Shown here: piece after piece, positions 23,063-30,928 of the stretch
Layout: every line of letters starts with the position of its first letter
Numbering within the stretch: position 1 is the stretch's first letter
Assembly (NCBI RefSeq): GCF_000716675.1
Contig: NZ_JNXT01000055.1
Location: forward strand, 1 to 56,208
Source of the DNA: Streptomyces alboflavus
GTDB lineage: Bacteria; Actinomycetota; Actinomycetes; Streptomycetales; Streptomycetaceae
Length of the DNA stretch: 56,208 bases
Direction of reading: 5' to 3'
Notes under the pieces: model-generated
Databases searched by the model: none
What the model was told of the DNA's origin: nothing
The model's input: the letters and a program-made list of their open reading frames with translations, nothing else
Translations under genes and position numbers: made by a program

Positions 23063-23352
23063 CGAACTCTTCCCTTCCTACGGTCCTGCTCCGTTCCTGC
23101 TCCGACTGTGGGGGGTGCCCCGTACGAGGACGCGGACTCACCGTAAGCACGCCACTGCGCCGTGTCAGGGTGGGCTTCCGGCCCTGGGGCAGGTTGGCCG
23201 GGAGGAAACCCTTGCCTCCCCGCGCGCCCCTTGCCGCACAGCGGCCCCCGGCACGGCGCTCGCGCGTGGGGCCGGGCGACCGGCCTGATGCCGTCGCCGC
23301 CGCCCTGTGCCGGGCCCCGCGGCCGGTCTCAGATGGAACCCTTGCCCCGGGG

Positions 23353-24045
23353 TCAGGGCGGTGTGCCGTCCAGGTGGGAGTGACGGTGGACGACGTCGTC
23401 GGCGACGTCGAGGATGGCGCGGTCGTGCGTGAAGGCGTAGGCGCGGATCCGGGCCAGGGCCTCGTCGATGGGGATGTCGAGGCGGAACATGAGGGCGCCG
23501 GCCGCCTGGTGGATCAGGGAGCGGTGCAGGGGGATGCCGCCGCCGATGTCGTGGACGCCGCTGGGGGTGAGGAGGATGAGGGTGGCGGCCTCGGCGAGGG
23601 CGAGGGCGCTGGTCATCTGGGCGCGCGTGAGAGGGCCGGGGGTGGTGCGGCGGCCGGTGAGCACGCCGAGCCGGATGACGCCCAACTGCAGGGGCAGGGC
23701 GAAGACGGCGCGCACGGGGTGGTTGCGGGCGGCGGGCAACAGGGCGGGCCAGCGCTCGTCCGGCACGACGTGCAGGTCGGGTACGACGACGGGCCTGCCG
23801 GTGCGGGCGGCGTCGCAGCTGGGGCCCTCGCCCAGGGTGTACTGCAGGTCCTCCAGGGCGATGCCGGCCTTGTCGGCGGGGTCGTACCAGACCAGTTCGA
23901 GGCCGGACCGGTCGATCAGGGAGACGGCCAGGCCGTCCAGAGCCAGTGCCGTCGCGCACTTGGCGGGCGGGAGGGCCGCGAGCCCTTGGGCGCTCTGGGC
24001 GGCCGCGGCCAGGAGCGCGGTGAGGTCGAAAGCGGCTGCGGGCAC
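23353..24045 (-). CDS. GAF-ANTAR regulator (first of a tandem pair)
   Basis: This 230-residue protein has a GAF-like sensor domain (residues about 10-155; LGEGPSCDAARTGRPVVVPD is the typical GAF core) and a C-terminal ANTAR RNA-binding domain (about 165-220; LIHQAAGALMFRLDIPIDEA). ANTAR proteins bind paired hexaloop RNA stems and act as antiterminators. The GTG start has GGAGG seven bases upstream. It lies 69 bp downstream of a second GAF-ANTAR gene in the same direction. The GAF ligand and RNA targets are unknown. Confidence 0.85.
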   Translation of the reverse strand: MPAAAFDLTALLAAAAQSAQGLAALPPAKCATALALDGLAVSLIDRSGLELVWYDPADKAGIALEDLQYTLGEGPSCDAARTGRPVVVPDLHVVPDERWPALLPAARNHPVRAVFALPLQLGVIRLGVLTGRRTTPGPLTRAQMTSALALAEAATLILLTPSGVHDIGGGIPLHRSLIHQAAGALMFRLDIPIDEALARIRAYAFTHDRAILDVADDVVHRHSHLDGTPP

Positions 24046-24114
24046 CGCGGGGCCTCCTTCGCTGGGGTACGGCGGACGCCGTGGCGCGGGCCGCGGCGCC
24101 GGGTCGCCGAGGGG

Positions 24115-24873
24115 TCAGTCGTCATGGGCCGCGTCGAGAGGCGCGGTGAACAACTTCGTGTCCGCGGTGCCCTCGACGACTTGTTCGCACAGTCGGGTCA
24201 GTGACATCCGGTGGGCGCGGGCGTGGCCGCGCAGCCGGGTGAAGGCGGCATCGGGGGAGATGTCCAGGCAGGCGCCGAGGTAGCCCTTGGCCTGATCGAT
24301 CGCGATCCGGCTGTTGAGCGCGGTCTGCAACTGCCCGACCCGCTCCGCCTGGTCGCCGGCGAGGCGCTGGTGCAGGATGCCGATGGTCGCCGCGTCGGCG
24401 AGGGCCTGCCCCAGGCGCAGGTCGGCCGGCCGCAGCGCGCCGGGGTGGGTGTGGAAGAGGTTCAGCGCGCCGATGACCTCGTCACGCAGGCGCAGCGGAA
24501 GCGCGGCCACGGCGGCGAAACCGGCCGCACGGGCCGCCTCGGCGAAACGCGGCCAGCGGTCACGGACCGCACGGTCGGCCAGGTCCAACGGGCCGACGGC
24601 CTCGTGCTCGTAGCAGCAGTCCCGGCACGGCCCCTCGTCGAACTCCAGCTGAGCCTCTTCCAGTTGGTGCGCGCCGGCCGTGGAAGCGGTGACGTCCACG
24701 AGGCGGCCCTGAGCGTCGACCATGACCACTCCGGCCGCCGTCACGTCCAGCAGATCGACCACGTGGTCGGTCAGGACATGCAGGAAGTCGATCAGGTGAA
24801 AGCCGTCCACCAGGGTGTCAGCCAACTCCAGGAAGGCCCGCGCGAGCCGCTCGTCCCGCTCCGGCTGCGCCAT
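24115..24873 (-). CDS. GAF-ANTAR regulator (second of a tandem pair)
   Basis: This 252-residue protein has a GAF domain (with LDVTAAGVVMVDAQGRLVDV and the Cys-containing core DEGPCRDCCYEHEAV) and a C-terminal ANTAR domain (NSRIAIDQAKGYLGACLDIS; RLRGHARAHRMSLTRL). The CxxCC cluster in the GAF core is a possible metal or redox site. I prefer the ATG at 24873, with GAGGTGA five bases upstream, over an ATG at 24900. The gene is probably cotranscribed with the GAF-ANTAR gene downstream. Confidence 0.88.
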   Translation of the reverse strand: MAQPERDERLARAFLELADTLVDGFHLIDFLHVLTDHVVDLLDVTAAGVVMVDAQGRLVDVTASTAGAHQLEEAQLEFDEGPCRDCCYEHEAVGPLDLADRAVRDRWPRFAEAARAAGFAAVAALPLRLRDEVIGALNLFHTHPGALRPADLRLGQALADAATIGILHQRLAGDQAERVGQLQTALNSRIAIDQAKGYLGACLDISPDAAFTRLRGHARAHRMSLTRLCEQVVEGTADTKLFTAPLDAAHDD

Positions 24874-25362
24874 GTCCATCACCTCGCCGAATCCGATCAC
24901 GCAACGCCCGTGCTCGCCGACGGTGAGTCACCGCGCGTGCCCTGACGGCATTCTCGCGCCCCCCGAGCCGGGACCGGAACGGGCTCGTCACTCCGTCCTC
25001 CGGAAAGTGACGACACGCTTGCGCGCCCGTGGGCTCGCTGCTTCGGCTGCCTTCCGGCGGGGTCCACGCCATGGGTGCCCCACAAGCCGAAAGCCCTCCC
25101 ACCCTCTCGGGCGGCGTGACAACCACGGTGAGGGGCAAGGGTGGGGATCAGTCACCAACGAACCAGACATATCGGTGCGAGCCTTCCTCCGCGCTCCGGC
25201 ACAAGGCTCGCACCGCGGCCCACCCAATATCACCGCAGCTCAGTTCCGTGAGGTCTACCGCGAACCCAGTGAACGAGAGCTGTCACAGCCAGTGGATGCT
25301 CCACAACAAGTGGGTCAGAACCGGTTCACGAGGCCAGAGCCACGCCACCGGACCACGGCCCG
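24874..25362. other. Intergenic region with one strong hairpin
   Basis: No gene is supported in these 489 bp. Composition from about 25160 rightwards is visibly less G+C rich than the flanks. It holds the promoter of the ANTAR pair on the left and the hairpin at 25174-25214. The stretch 25215-25362 contains short imperfect repeats around CCACTTGTTGTGG but no coding pattern. Confidence 0.5.
25174..25214 (-). terminator. Hairpin downstream of the HAD gene
   Basis: GGTGCGAGCCTT (25174-25185) pairs perfectly with AAGGCTCGCACC (25203-25214) around a 17-nt loop. It lies about 150 bp past the stop of the minus-strand HAD gene and ahead of the ANTAR promoter region. Confidence 0.6.
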
Positions 25363-26028
25363 TCACCCGATGACAGCGAGCACCCCTTCTGTGTCCGCCA
25401 GGTTTTCCAGCACGGCGTCGGCGCCAGAGTCGCGCAGTTCGGCCGCCGTGGTGCGCCCTGTAGCAACAGCGATCGTCCGGACGCCGGCATCCCGCCCGCC
25501 CTCGACGTCGGCGGCTGTGTCCCCCAGGAACACCACGTCCTCAGGCCGAACGAAGGAACGGGCCAGGGCCGCACGCAGCAACTCTGGTCGTGTCTCCCCG
25601 TCTTCGCCATACGCCCCGTCTTCGAGACGTAGGTATGTGTCGAGGCCGAAGACGGCCAGCTTGACCTCTGCGGCCGCGCGGACGTTTCCCGTCACCACGG
25701 TCTGCCGTACCCCCTGCTCCGCGAGGCGGGCGAGGGATGCGGCAGCGCCGGGCAACGCGTGGCCGTGCTCGCGCAGTTCACCTGCCCGTTGGGCATGCAC
25801 CCCACCGAGAGCTGCGGCGAACGACTCGAACAGCGCCTCGCTGTAGGGGAGATCATGCAGACGCGTGGTCTCCCGCAGGATGACGCGCTCTGTCGAACCG
25901 GTGACGGAGGCCTGCTCTCTCAGCTCGACTCCGGTGGTCTTGAGCCAGGCCTGCGCCCATAGTTCACGCCCGAGGCCTCGCGTCGCCATCAGCGTATGGT
26001 CGACGTCCCACAACACCAGCTCCGGCAC
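25363..26028 (-). CDS. HAD-superfamily phosphohydrolase
   Basis: This 221-residue protein has all four HAD motifs: LWDVDHTL at residues 5-12 (nucleophile Asp, general acid Asp), TVVTGN (motif II Thr) near 110, a Lys-containing motif III segment, and VVFLGDTAADVEGG (motif IV) near 165-178. A helical cap with an LPYSEALFESF stretch follows motif I, as in phosphoglycolate-phosphatase-like enzymes. I chose the GTG at 26028 with GAGGGG upstream; an in-frame GTG at 26064 would overlap the divergent promoter more. The substrate is unknown. It is divergent from the XRE regulator. Confidence 0.88.
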   Translation of the reverse strand: MPELVLWDVDHTLMATRGLGRELWAQAWLKTTGVELREQASVTGSTERVILRETTRLHDLPYSEALFESFAAALGGVHAQRAGELREHGHALPGAAASLARLAEQGVRQTVVTGNVRAAAEVKLAVFGLDTYLRLEDGAYGEDGETRPELLRAALARSFVRPEDVVFLGDTAADVEGGRDAGVRTIAVATGRTTAAELRDSGADAVLENLADTEGVLAVIG

Positions 26029-26110
26029 GGCGTCCCCTCTCCCGGTGGATTCCCGTGTCCCCACGTAGCGGGCACCCTACGCTCAGGAGCAGTGAGCGAG
26101 GAGTGGGCAG

Positions 26111-27313
26111 ATGGCTGCAGCAGATCTTCCCATCGGGGATCGGATCAGGCACTACCGCGGAGGGCGTCGGCAGGACGCGGTTGCTGGGCTGGTGGGCATC
26201 TCGCCGGACTATCTGTCCCAGATTGAGCGCGGCCTCAAGGTTCCGTCACTGCCGGTCCTGTACGCCCTCGCGCAGGAGCTAGGCGTGCCCACCGCAGCCC
26301 TGCTCTCTGCCCAGCCCTCGCCCGAGGAGGAGACGGCCGGGAGCCCTGACGCTGCCGTGGGGCGCGCGCTCCTCGGCTCCGGGCCGGCGCGCAACGCTGC
26401 GCCTGTGACGGCAGGCGTGCTGAGGGATCGGGTGGAGGCCGCGTGGCACAGCTGGCAGACCAGCGGGGACCGGTTCAGCACGGCCGCCGCGGCGCTGCCC
26501 GAGCTGGTCGCTGACGTGGAGCACGCGGTTCGCGCGGCGCGTGCCGGCTCCGATGCCATCGACCGCCGCGCTGTCTTGCGCACCGCCGCCGATCTGTACT
26601 GCCTGCTCCGCTCGTACCTGCGTCGCACGGGGCGGGTCGACCTTGCGACCCTCGCGGCGGATCGAGCGATGCGGGCGGCAGAGGACGCTGACGATCCGCT
26701 GCGCATCGCCACAGCGCAGTGGAACTTGGGCCACGTTCTCCTCGCTGCCAACCAGCCTGCCGAGGCGGAGGAACTGGCGCTTCGCGCGGCGGAGCGCGTC
26801 GCGTCCGCCCGGATTCCGGAGATGGAGCGCACGGCGATGGACGGCGCGCTCCAGTTGGTGGCCGTGCTCGGGGCAGCTCGGCGACGACGCTGGGCCGAGG
26901 CACGCGAGCGGCTGGTCCGGCGTGCCGCGCCTGCGGCGTGCGCGGTCCCGGACGGCAGCAACATCGGCTGGACGGTCTTCGGACCGACGAACGTCGCGTT
27001 GCACGCCCTGTCCATCGAGATGGAAGCGGGCGAGACAGGCGAGGCGCTTCATACAGCGGACGCCATCGACACCGGCCCGCTGGTTTCGCTGGAGCGTAAG
27101 TTCACCTTCGGACTGGAAGTGGCGGCCTGCCATAGCCGGCGTCGAGACGACGCCGCCGCGCTCCTCGCTCTGCTCGGCTTGGAAGCCATCGCCCCGGAAG
27201 ACTTGGCCCGGACCCCGCTAGCGCGGCAACTGGTGCTGACGGTGAAGCGTCGGGCCCGGGCCTTGCACGCACGGCAGGCTGAGCAACTTGCTGTGCGAAT
27301 GGGCCTCGTGTAG
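26111..27313 (+). CDS. XRE-family regulator with TPR-like C-terminal domain
   Basis: This 400-residue protein has an N-terminal helix-turn-helix (residues 7-65; AGLVGISPDYLSQIERGLK is the recognition region) and a long helical C-terminus with TPR-like repeats (IATAQWNLGHVLLAANQPAE near 198-217). The architecture is common in Streptomyces regulators next to small genes of unknown function. The ATG has GAGGAG eight bases upstream. It is followed, 106 bp later, by a three-gene unit and is divergent from the HAD phosphatase; it probably controls one or both. Confidence 0.85.
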   Translation: MAAADLPIGDRIRHYRGGRRQDAVAGLVGISPDYLSQIERGLKVPSLPVLYALAQELGVPTAALLSAQPSPEEETAGSPDAAVGRALLGSGPARNAAPVTAGVLRDRVEAAWHSWQTSGDRFSTAAAALPELVADVEHAVRAARAGSDAIDRRAVLRTAADLYCLLRSYLRRTGRVDLATLAADRAMRAAEDADDPLRIATAQWNLGHVLLAANQPAEAEELALRAAERVASARIPEMERTAMDGALQLVAVLGAARRRRWAEARERLVRRAAPAACAVPDGSNIGWTVFGPTNVALHALSIEMEAGETGEALHTADAIDTGPLVSLERKFTFGLEVAACHSRRRDDAAALLALLGLEAIAPEDLARTPLARQLVLTVKRRARALHARQAEQLAVRMGLV

Positions 27314-27419
27314 CTGGCGAGCCTGTGGTTCGCCCGAGCTCTCAGTTCGGGTGAGTTCGGCAGAACCTACCTACGGTCACAGGTGCGAGTCACATCACCA
27401 TGACTGGGAGGGTTCTCCG

Positions 27420-27893
27420 ATGACCACGCTGAAGGACCGGGGCCGGCAGATCGCCGCATGGTTCGCTGGCGCCCACCCCGTCCCGCGCCAAGCCGAGACC
27501 GAGTGGGCAAGACACGGGGTCGCGATGCTCCCGCTCGGCGAGCGCTTCGACGCCATCCGCGTCCCGGCGAGCCGCATTCACGCCGCCCTGGGTAGCGACG
27601 ACCCCGACACTGTGGATGCTGCACTGCTCGACTGGCTGCACGGCCCCGTCGTCCGCGACGTCCGGACCGGCAGTGGCCTGTACTACGTCCTCATCGCGCC
27701 CGACGCCGCGTGGGAGGGGACGGAGGACCGCCTCCGCCGGGACGTCTATCTGGCCCTCCCGCGGCTCGGCCAAAGGATCTCGCCGGTCACGTACTGGGTT
27801 GTGCAGCCGGAGCGCGCCGGGCAGTTGTGCGACCCTGCGCGCCTGGTCGCACTCCTCTCAACCGCCGAGGCTTTGAAGGCGACCGAGTCATGA
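27420..27893 (+). CDS. Conserved hypothetical protein (157 aa)
   Basis: I do not recognise a named domain. This soluble protein has the landmarks RHGVAMLPLGERFDAIRVPA, GLYYVLIAP and SPVTYWVVQP, which I have seen only in uncharacterised Streptomyces proteins encoded beside small Cys-rich partners. The ATG at 27420 has GGAGGG seven bases upstream. Its stop overlaps the start of the next gene (ATGA), so the two are translationally coupled. No signal peptide or membrane segment is present. Confidence 0.75.
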   Translation: MTTLKDRGRQIAAWFAGAHPVPRQAETEWARHGVAMLPLGERFDAIRVPASRIHAALGSDDPDTVDAALLDWLHGPVVRDVRTGSGLYYVLIAPDAAWEGTEDRLRRDVYLALPRLGQRISPVTYWVVQPERAGQLCDPARLVALLSTAEALKATES

Positions 27894-28069
27894 CCGTCAC
27901 CGACGGCGCGACATCGCGCGCCGACGAGCTGTACCGGATCCACCTCCGCCACCTCGACGCCTGCCCGGTGTGCCGCAAAGGCGCCGAGTGCGGCCAGAGC
28001 GCCCGCCTGCGCCGTGCCGTGCGCGCGGCACGGCTCGCCGCCGACAAGGGGCGGCCGCGGTGGACGTGA
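27890..28069 (+). CDS. Small Cys-containing protein (59 aa)
   Basis: This 59-residue basic protein starts at an ATG overlapping the upstream stop. Its core is HLDACPVCRKGAECGQSARL, with CxxC and a third Cys that could bind zinc. An Arg-rich amphipathic tail follows. It is translationally coupled on both sides: its stop overlaps the next gene's reading frame. Function unknown; nucleic-acid or protein binding is possible. Confidence 0.7.
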   Translation: MTVTDGATSRADELYRIHLRHLDACPVCRKGAECGQSARLRRAVRAARLAADKGRPRWT

Positions 28070-28590
28070 CCGACGCGGCCGAGGCCGTCCGAGCCTTCCT
28101 CGTGCCCGCCGCGAGCGCCCTCACGATCGAGCAGCGCGTGGGGAACGCGTGCATCTGGTGCCCGACGGTGATCCTGCCCGGCCAGGGCGTGAGCCTCGGC
28201 GACGCCGACGGCTGCTACCCGCACGCCTGCCCGCCGTGCCACGAGCTCCAGGGCGCGGCGCTGGCCGCGTACCTCGACTGGGATCACCACGTGACGGACT
28301 GCACGCTCTGTCGGACAGGCCCGTGCGAAACGACCCTGACCATGAAGCACGAGGCCATGCGGGCACGGGAGCGAGCGGGGTGGGGAGCGGCCTACTGCGG
28401 GCGCTGCCAGCGCGCGTTCGGGCCGGGCGAGACGTTCATGCCGCACGTGTGGCTCGGGACATCGCGCGTAGTGCTCTCCCTCGTCCACACCGGCCCATGT
28501 GCGGTTACGGACCCGGGCGAGACTGGCGCCCAGCCCTTCCGGACACCGGGCTGGCGGATCCAGCGGACGAGCCTCTCCCGGGGTGTCTGA
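28060..28590 (+). CDS. Cys-rich putative zinc-binding protein (176 aa)
   Basis: This 176-residue soluble protein has CxxC pairs at ACIWC, ACPPC, DCTLC and YCGRC plus His-rich segments (DWDHHVTDC), suggesting two or more structural zinc sites. I do not recognise a named family; the first half resembles neither a full HNH nuclease nor a zinc ribbon polymerase subunit. The GTG at 28060 follows AAGGGG; a GTG at 28066 overlapping the upstream stop is an alternative. It is the last gene of the XRE-associated unit and ends 27 bp before a strong terminator. Confidence 0.7.
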   Translation: MDVTDAAEAVRAFLVPAASALTIEQRVGNACIWCPTVILPGQGVSLGDADGCYPHACPPCHELQGAALAAYLDWDHHVTDCTLCRTGPCETTLTMKHEAMRARERAGWGAAYCGRCQRAFGPGETFMPHVWLGTSRVVLSLVHTGPCAVTDPGETGAQPFRTPGWRIQRTSLSRGV

Positions 28591-28616
28591 GCGTGTAGCC
28601 GGAGTGCACACAAACG

Positions 28617-28656
28617 AAGGCCCAGGTCCGGAGACTTGCTCCGTGACCTGGGCCTT
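28617..28656. terminator. Bidirectional terminator between the Cys-rich unit and tRNA-Arg
   Basis: AAGGCCCAGGTC (28617-28628) pairs with GACCTGGGCCTT (28645-28656). An inner 5-bp CGGAG/CTCCG stem continues it past one bulged base, leaving a 5-nt loop. It ends the plus-strand unit and the minus-strand tRNA. Confidence 0.85.
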
Positions 28657-28672
28657 GGCCGTTCTGACGCTG

Positions 28673-28745
28673 TGCCCCCGGCAGGATTCGAACCTGCGAC
28701 ACCCGCTTTAGGAGAGCGGTGCTCTATCCCCTGAGCTACGAAGGC
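28673..28745 (-). tRNA. tRNA-Arg(CCT)
   Basis: The 73-nt minus-strand sequence folds as a tRNA. The acceptor stem is GCCTTCG with CGGGGGC (two G-U pairs), the T arm is GCAGG-TTCGAAT-CCTGC, and the anticodon loop is CTCCTAA giving anticodon CCT, which reads AGG. The discriminator base is A and CCA is not encoded. tRNA genes of this kind are common integration sites for actinomycete elements, and the flanking genes here look accessory. Confidence 0.97.
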
Positions 28746-28803
28746 GGGGCCTTGCGCAACGTGGCTGAATACTCTGCGTGAGGGTTCAGCTTGTCCCTGC
28801 AAG

Positions 28804-28835
28804 GTCTGGGACCGCCACGGATGGCGGTCCCAGAC
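28804..28835. terminator. Perfect hairpin 5' of the tRNA
   Basis: GTCTGGGACCGCC (28804-28816) pairs perfectly with 28823-28835 around a 6-nt loop. It lies upstream of the tRNA on its strand, so it may insulate the tRNA from readthrough. Confidence 0.6.
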
Positions 28836-28950
28836 AGGGTAGCGGATCAGGACGGGGCCGTGATGGGCGGCCGCTGCGTGGTCGGCGGGATCGGTAAGGG
28901 GGCGGTGCGCTCCAGGAACTTGATCAAGCCCTGGGTGCGCGGCCTTTCGA

Positions 28951-29319
28951 TGTGGCGGTACCGCCCCGATGGTCGTACGCCGCGACGGCAGCGTGCACTT
29001 CCCGGACCCGCCCGCCTCCGCACCGCCCCTGAGCCTCGGCGGGCACAGCGGCGACGGCCCGCAGCCGTACGGCGTCGAGCACACCCCCGGCGAGCAGGTA
29101 CTCCTGTACACCGACGGCATCACCGAAGCCCGCGACGGCGACGGCTCTTTCTGCCCGCTCGGTGAGCGGGCGGGTCTGCTCAAGGCCGTCGGCGCCCGGA
29201 ACGCCCTCGACCTGCTGAGTGAGGACGTGGCGGGGCATGTCTGCGGACCTCAGCACGACGGCATGGCGCTGTTGCCGCTGCGCTGTCACGCACATGCCGA
29301 CGTGACCGAGAATCCCTGA
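28951..29319 (+). pseudogene. 5'-truncated SpoIIE/PP2C-family phosphatase
   Basis: About 120 residues match only the C-terminal third of a SpoIIE-like phosphatase: a VVRRDGSVHFPDPP block that normally follows the AGHPPP motif, then GEQVLLYTDGITEARD with the metal-binding Asp, and HDGMALLPLRC at the end. The N-terminal sensor and first metal motifs are missing, and no compatible upstream frame supplies them. The homology starts close to 28950, some 200 bp from tRNA-Arg, as if an insertion or deletion at the tRNA removed the rest. The fragment is unlikely to be active. Confidence 0.75.
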
Positions 29320-29548
29320 GACGCACCCTGGCTCACCCTGCCCGGCGGACGCTCGGACGGTCGCTGCCCCCGTGATCCCGCCCATGGTGATCCGGCCCGT
29401 GGTGGGGCGGCCCCGTCCGCAGGCGTCTCCGCGCGCATCGCCGGCTCCGTCCGCCGTCCCCGGCCCCGCCCGCCGTCCCCCGCCTCGTCCGCGAAACGCG
29501 GCCACGATCCGCTCGCCCGCCACCGCGCTCGCCGCGGTGACGGGGGCG

Positions 29549-30349
29549 TCAGGTCAGTTCCAGGCCGCCGTCGATGGTGAGGATCTGCCCGGTGAGCCAG
29601 GTGGTGGCGGGATCGGCCAGGCGCAGGATCCAGGTGGCGACCTCGTCGGGTTCGCCGCGGCGACCGAGCGGGATGCGGGCGGCTTCCTCCCGCTTGATCA
29701 TTTCGACGGTCGCCTCGGAGAGTCCGGCGGCGGTCAGGGCCTGGGTTTCGGTCGGGCCGGGGGCCAGGGCGTTCACGCGGATGCCGTCGGGTGCGAGCTC
29801 CATCGCCCAACTGCGGGTGAGCTGTTCGAGGGCGGCCTTGGAGGCGGCGTAGTGGGCGCCGCCCGGCAGCGGCCGGTGACCGTAGGTGCTGGAGACGTTG
29901 ACGATCGAGCCGTGGCTGCGGCGCAGGTGCGGCAGCGCCGCGTGTGCCAGCAGGCTGGGCGCGACGACGTTGAGGTCGAACAGAGCGGCGATGCCCACGG
30001 CGGTGGTGTCGGCCAGCGGCATGACCCGGGTGGCTCCGGCGTTGTTGACCAGGACGTCCAGTTGTCCCCAGCGGTCGATCGCCGCGTCGATCACGTCCTG
30101 TGGCGTTCCTGGAGCGCTCAGGTCGGCCCGGTGGGCGGCGATCGAGGGGTGTCCGGCGGCCGTCTCCTCCAGGGCGTCGCCGCGGCGGCCGACGCCCAGC
30201 ACCCGGGCGCCCGCGCGGGCGAAGGCGCGCGCGGCGGCCCGGCCGATGCCGGATCCGGCGCCGGTGACGATGACGACGCGTTCGGCGAGGTCGACGCGTT
30301 CGGCGAGGTCGACGGGGTCGATGCGTTCGGCGGGGGACCCGGCGTTCAT
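29549..30349 (-). CDS. SDR family oxidoreductase
   Basis: This 266-residue classical SDR has the cofactor motif TGAGSGIGRAAA (residues about 29-40), NNAGATRV, catalytic Ser in VNVSSTYG, and YxxxK in HYAASKAAL. The end WLTGQILTIDGGLEL is typical. The ATG at 30349 has AGG five bases upstream; longer readings would cross the palindrome at 30363. The N-terminus carries a short duplication (VDLAERVDLAERV) that mirrors a 15-bp DNA repeat. It is divergent from an ArsR regulator and very likely its target. The substrate is unknown. Confidence 0.9.
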   Translation of the reverse strand: MNAGSPAERIDPVDLAERVDLAERVVIVTGAGSGIGRAAARAFARAGARVLGVGRRGDALEETAAGHPSIAAHRADLSAPGTPQDVIDAAIDRWGQLDVLVNNAGATRVMPLADTTAVGIAALFDLNVVAPSLLAHAALPHLRRSHGSIVNVSSTYGHRPLPGGAHYAASKAALEQLTRSWAMELAPDGIRVNALAPGPTETQALTAAGLSEATVEMIKREEAARIPLGRRGEPDEVATWILRLADPATTWLTGQILTIDGGLELT

Positions 30350-30362
30350 GATCACCTCAATG

Positions 30363-30385
30363 TTCGATGTTCGTGAAACATCGAA
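30363..30385. promoter_or_regulatory. ArsR operator candidate
   Basis: TTCGATGTT (30363-30371) and AACATCGAA (30377-30385) form a perfect 9-bp inverted repeat with a 5-bp spacer. It lies 10 bp before the ArsR ATG and 14 bp before the SDR ATG, and is A/T-rich against its surroundings. Confidence 0.75.
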
Positions 30386-30394
30386 TAACGTAGC

Positions 30395-30757
30395 ATGGTC
30401 GCCATGAAGCAGGCGCGGCACCCGGCTCCGGACGAGATCAACCTCATCGACGTGATGGGCGCGCTCAACGACCCCCTCAGGGTCGGCCTGGTGCGGGTGC
30501 TCGCCGACGGCCGCGAACACGGATGGGGCGAACTGCGGGCGCCGGTGGCCAAGTCCACCCTCAGCCATCACCTGCGCGTGCTCCGCGACGCGGGCGTCAC
30601 CCGCACCCGACAGGAAGGCACCCGCTGCTTCGTCGAACTACGCCGCGGCGACCTCGACGCCCGCTTCCCCGGGCTGCTTGACGCCGTCCTCGGCGCCGCC
30701 CACCGCGACGGCCTGGGTACCCACGTCGGCCTCGCCGACGACGCGCCGACAACCTGA
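30395..30757 (+). CDS. ArsR-family winged-helix regulator
   Basis: This 120-residue protein has an ArsR winged helix: NLIDVMGALNDPLRVGLVRV at residues 16-35 and STLSHHLRVLRDAGVTRT near 54-71 as the recognition helix and wing. The usual metal-binding Cys motif is absent, so the signal is probably organic or redox rather than a metal. The start may be the ATG at 30395 or that at 30404; neither has a clear ribosome site, consistent with a leaderless message. It is divergent from the SDR across the palindrome at 30363-30385. Confidence 0.88.
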   Translation: MVAMKQARHPAPDEINLIDVMGALNDPLRVGLVRVLADGREHGWGELRAPVAKSTLSHHLRVLRDAGVTRTRQEGTRCFVELRRGDLDARFPGLLDAVLGAAHRDGLGTHVGLADDAPTT

Positions 30758-30865
30758 CGGCACCGGAGCCCGTCTGGCCGTCGGCGGACACCAGCCTGGA
30801 GCGGTGTCGCACGCGGGCCGCAACGGGCTGCCGGATCTCTCCGGTCGCGGCTCACGGAGCGGGCA

Positions 30866-30921
30866 CCCCGTGAGCCACGCCCCGTGAGGCACACCCCGTG
30901 AGCCGCGCCCCGTGAGCCGCG
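30866..30921. repeat. Four 14-bp tandem repeats
   Basis: Four contiguous units share CCCCGTGAG; the third and fourth are identical, the first and second differ at one to three positions. The array fills the gap between the convergent ArsR and FG-GAP genes. Confidence 0.9.
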
Positions 30922-30928
30922 CCGCAGG

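Noticed and set aside
25363..28745. Complete integrative element at tRNA-Arg
   Set aside because: No integrase, excisionase, replication or transfer gene and no direct repeat of the tRNA end was found within the window.
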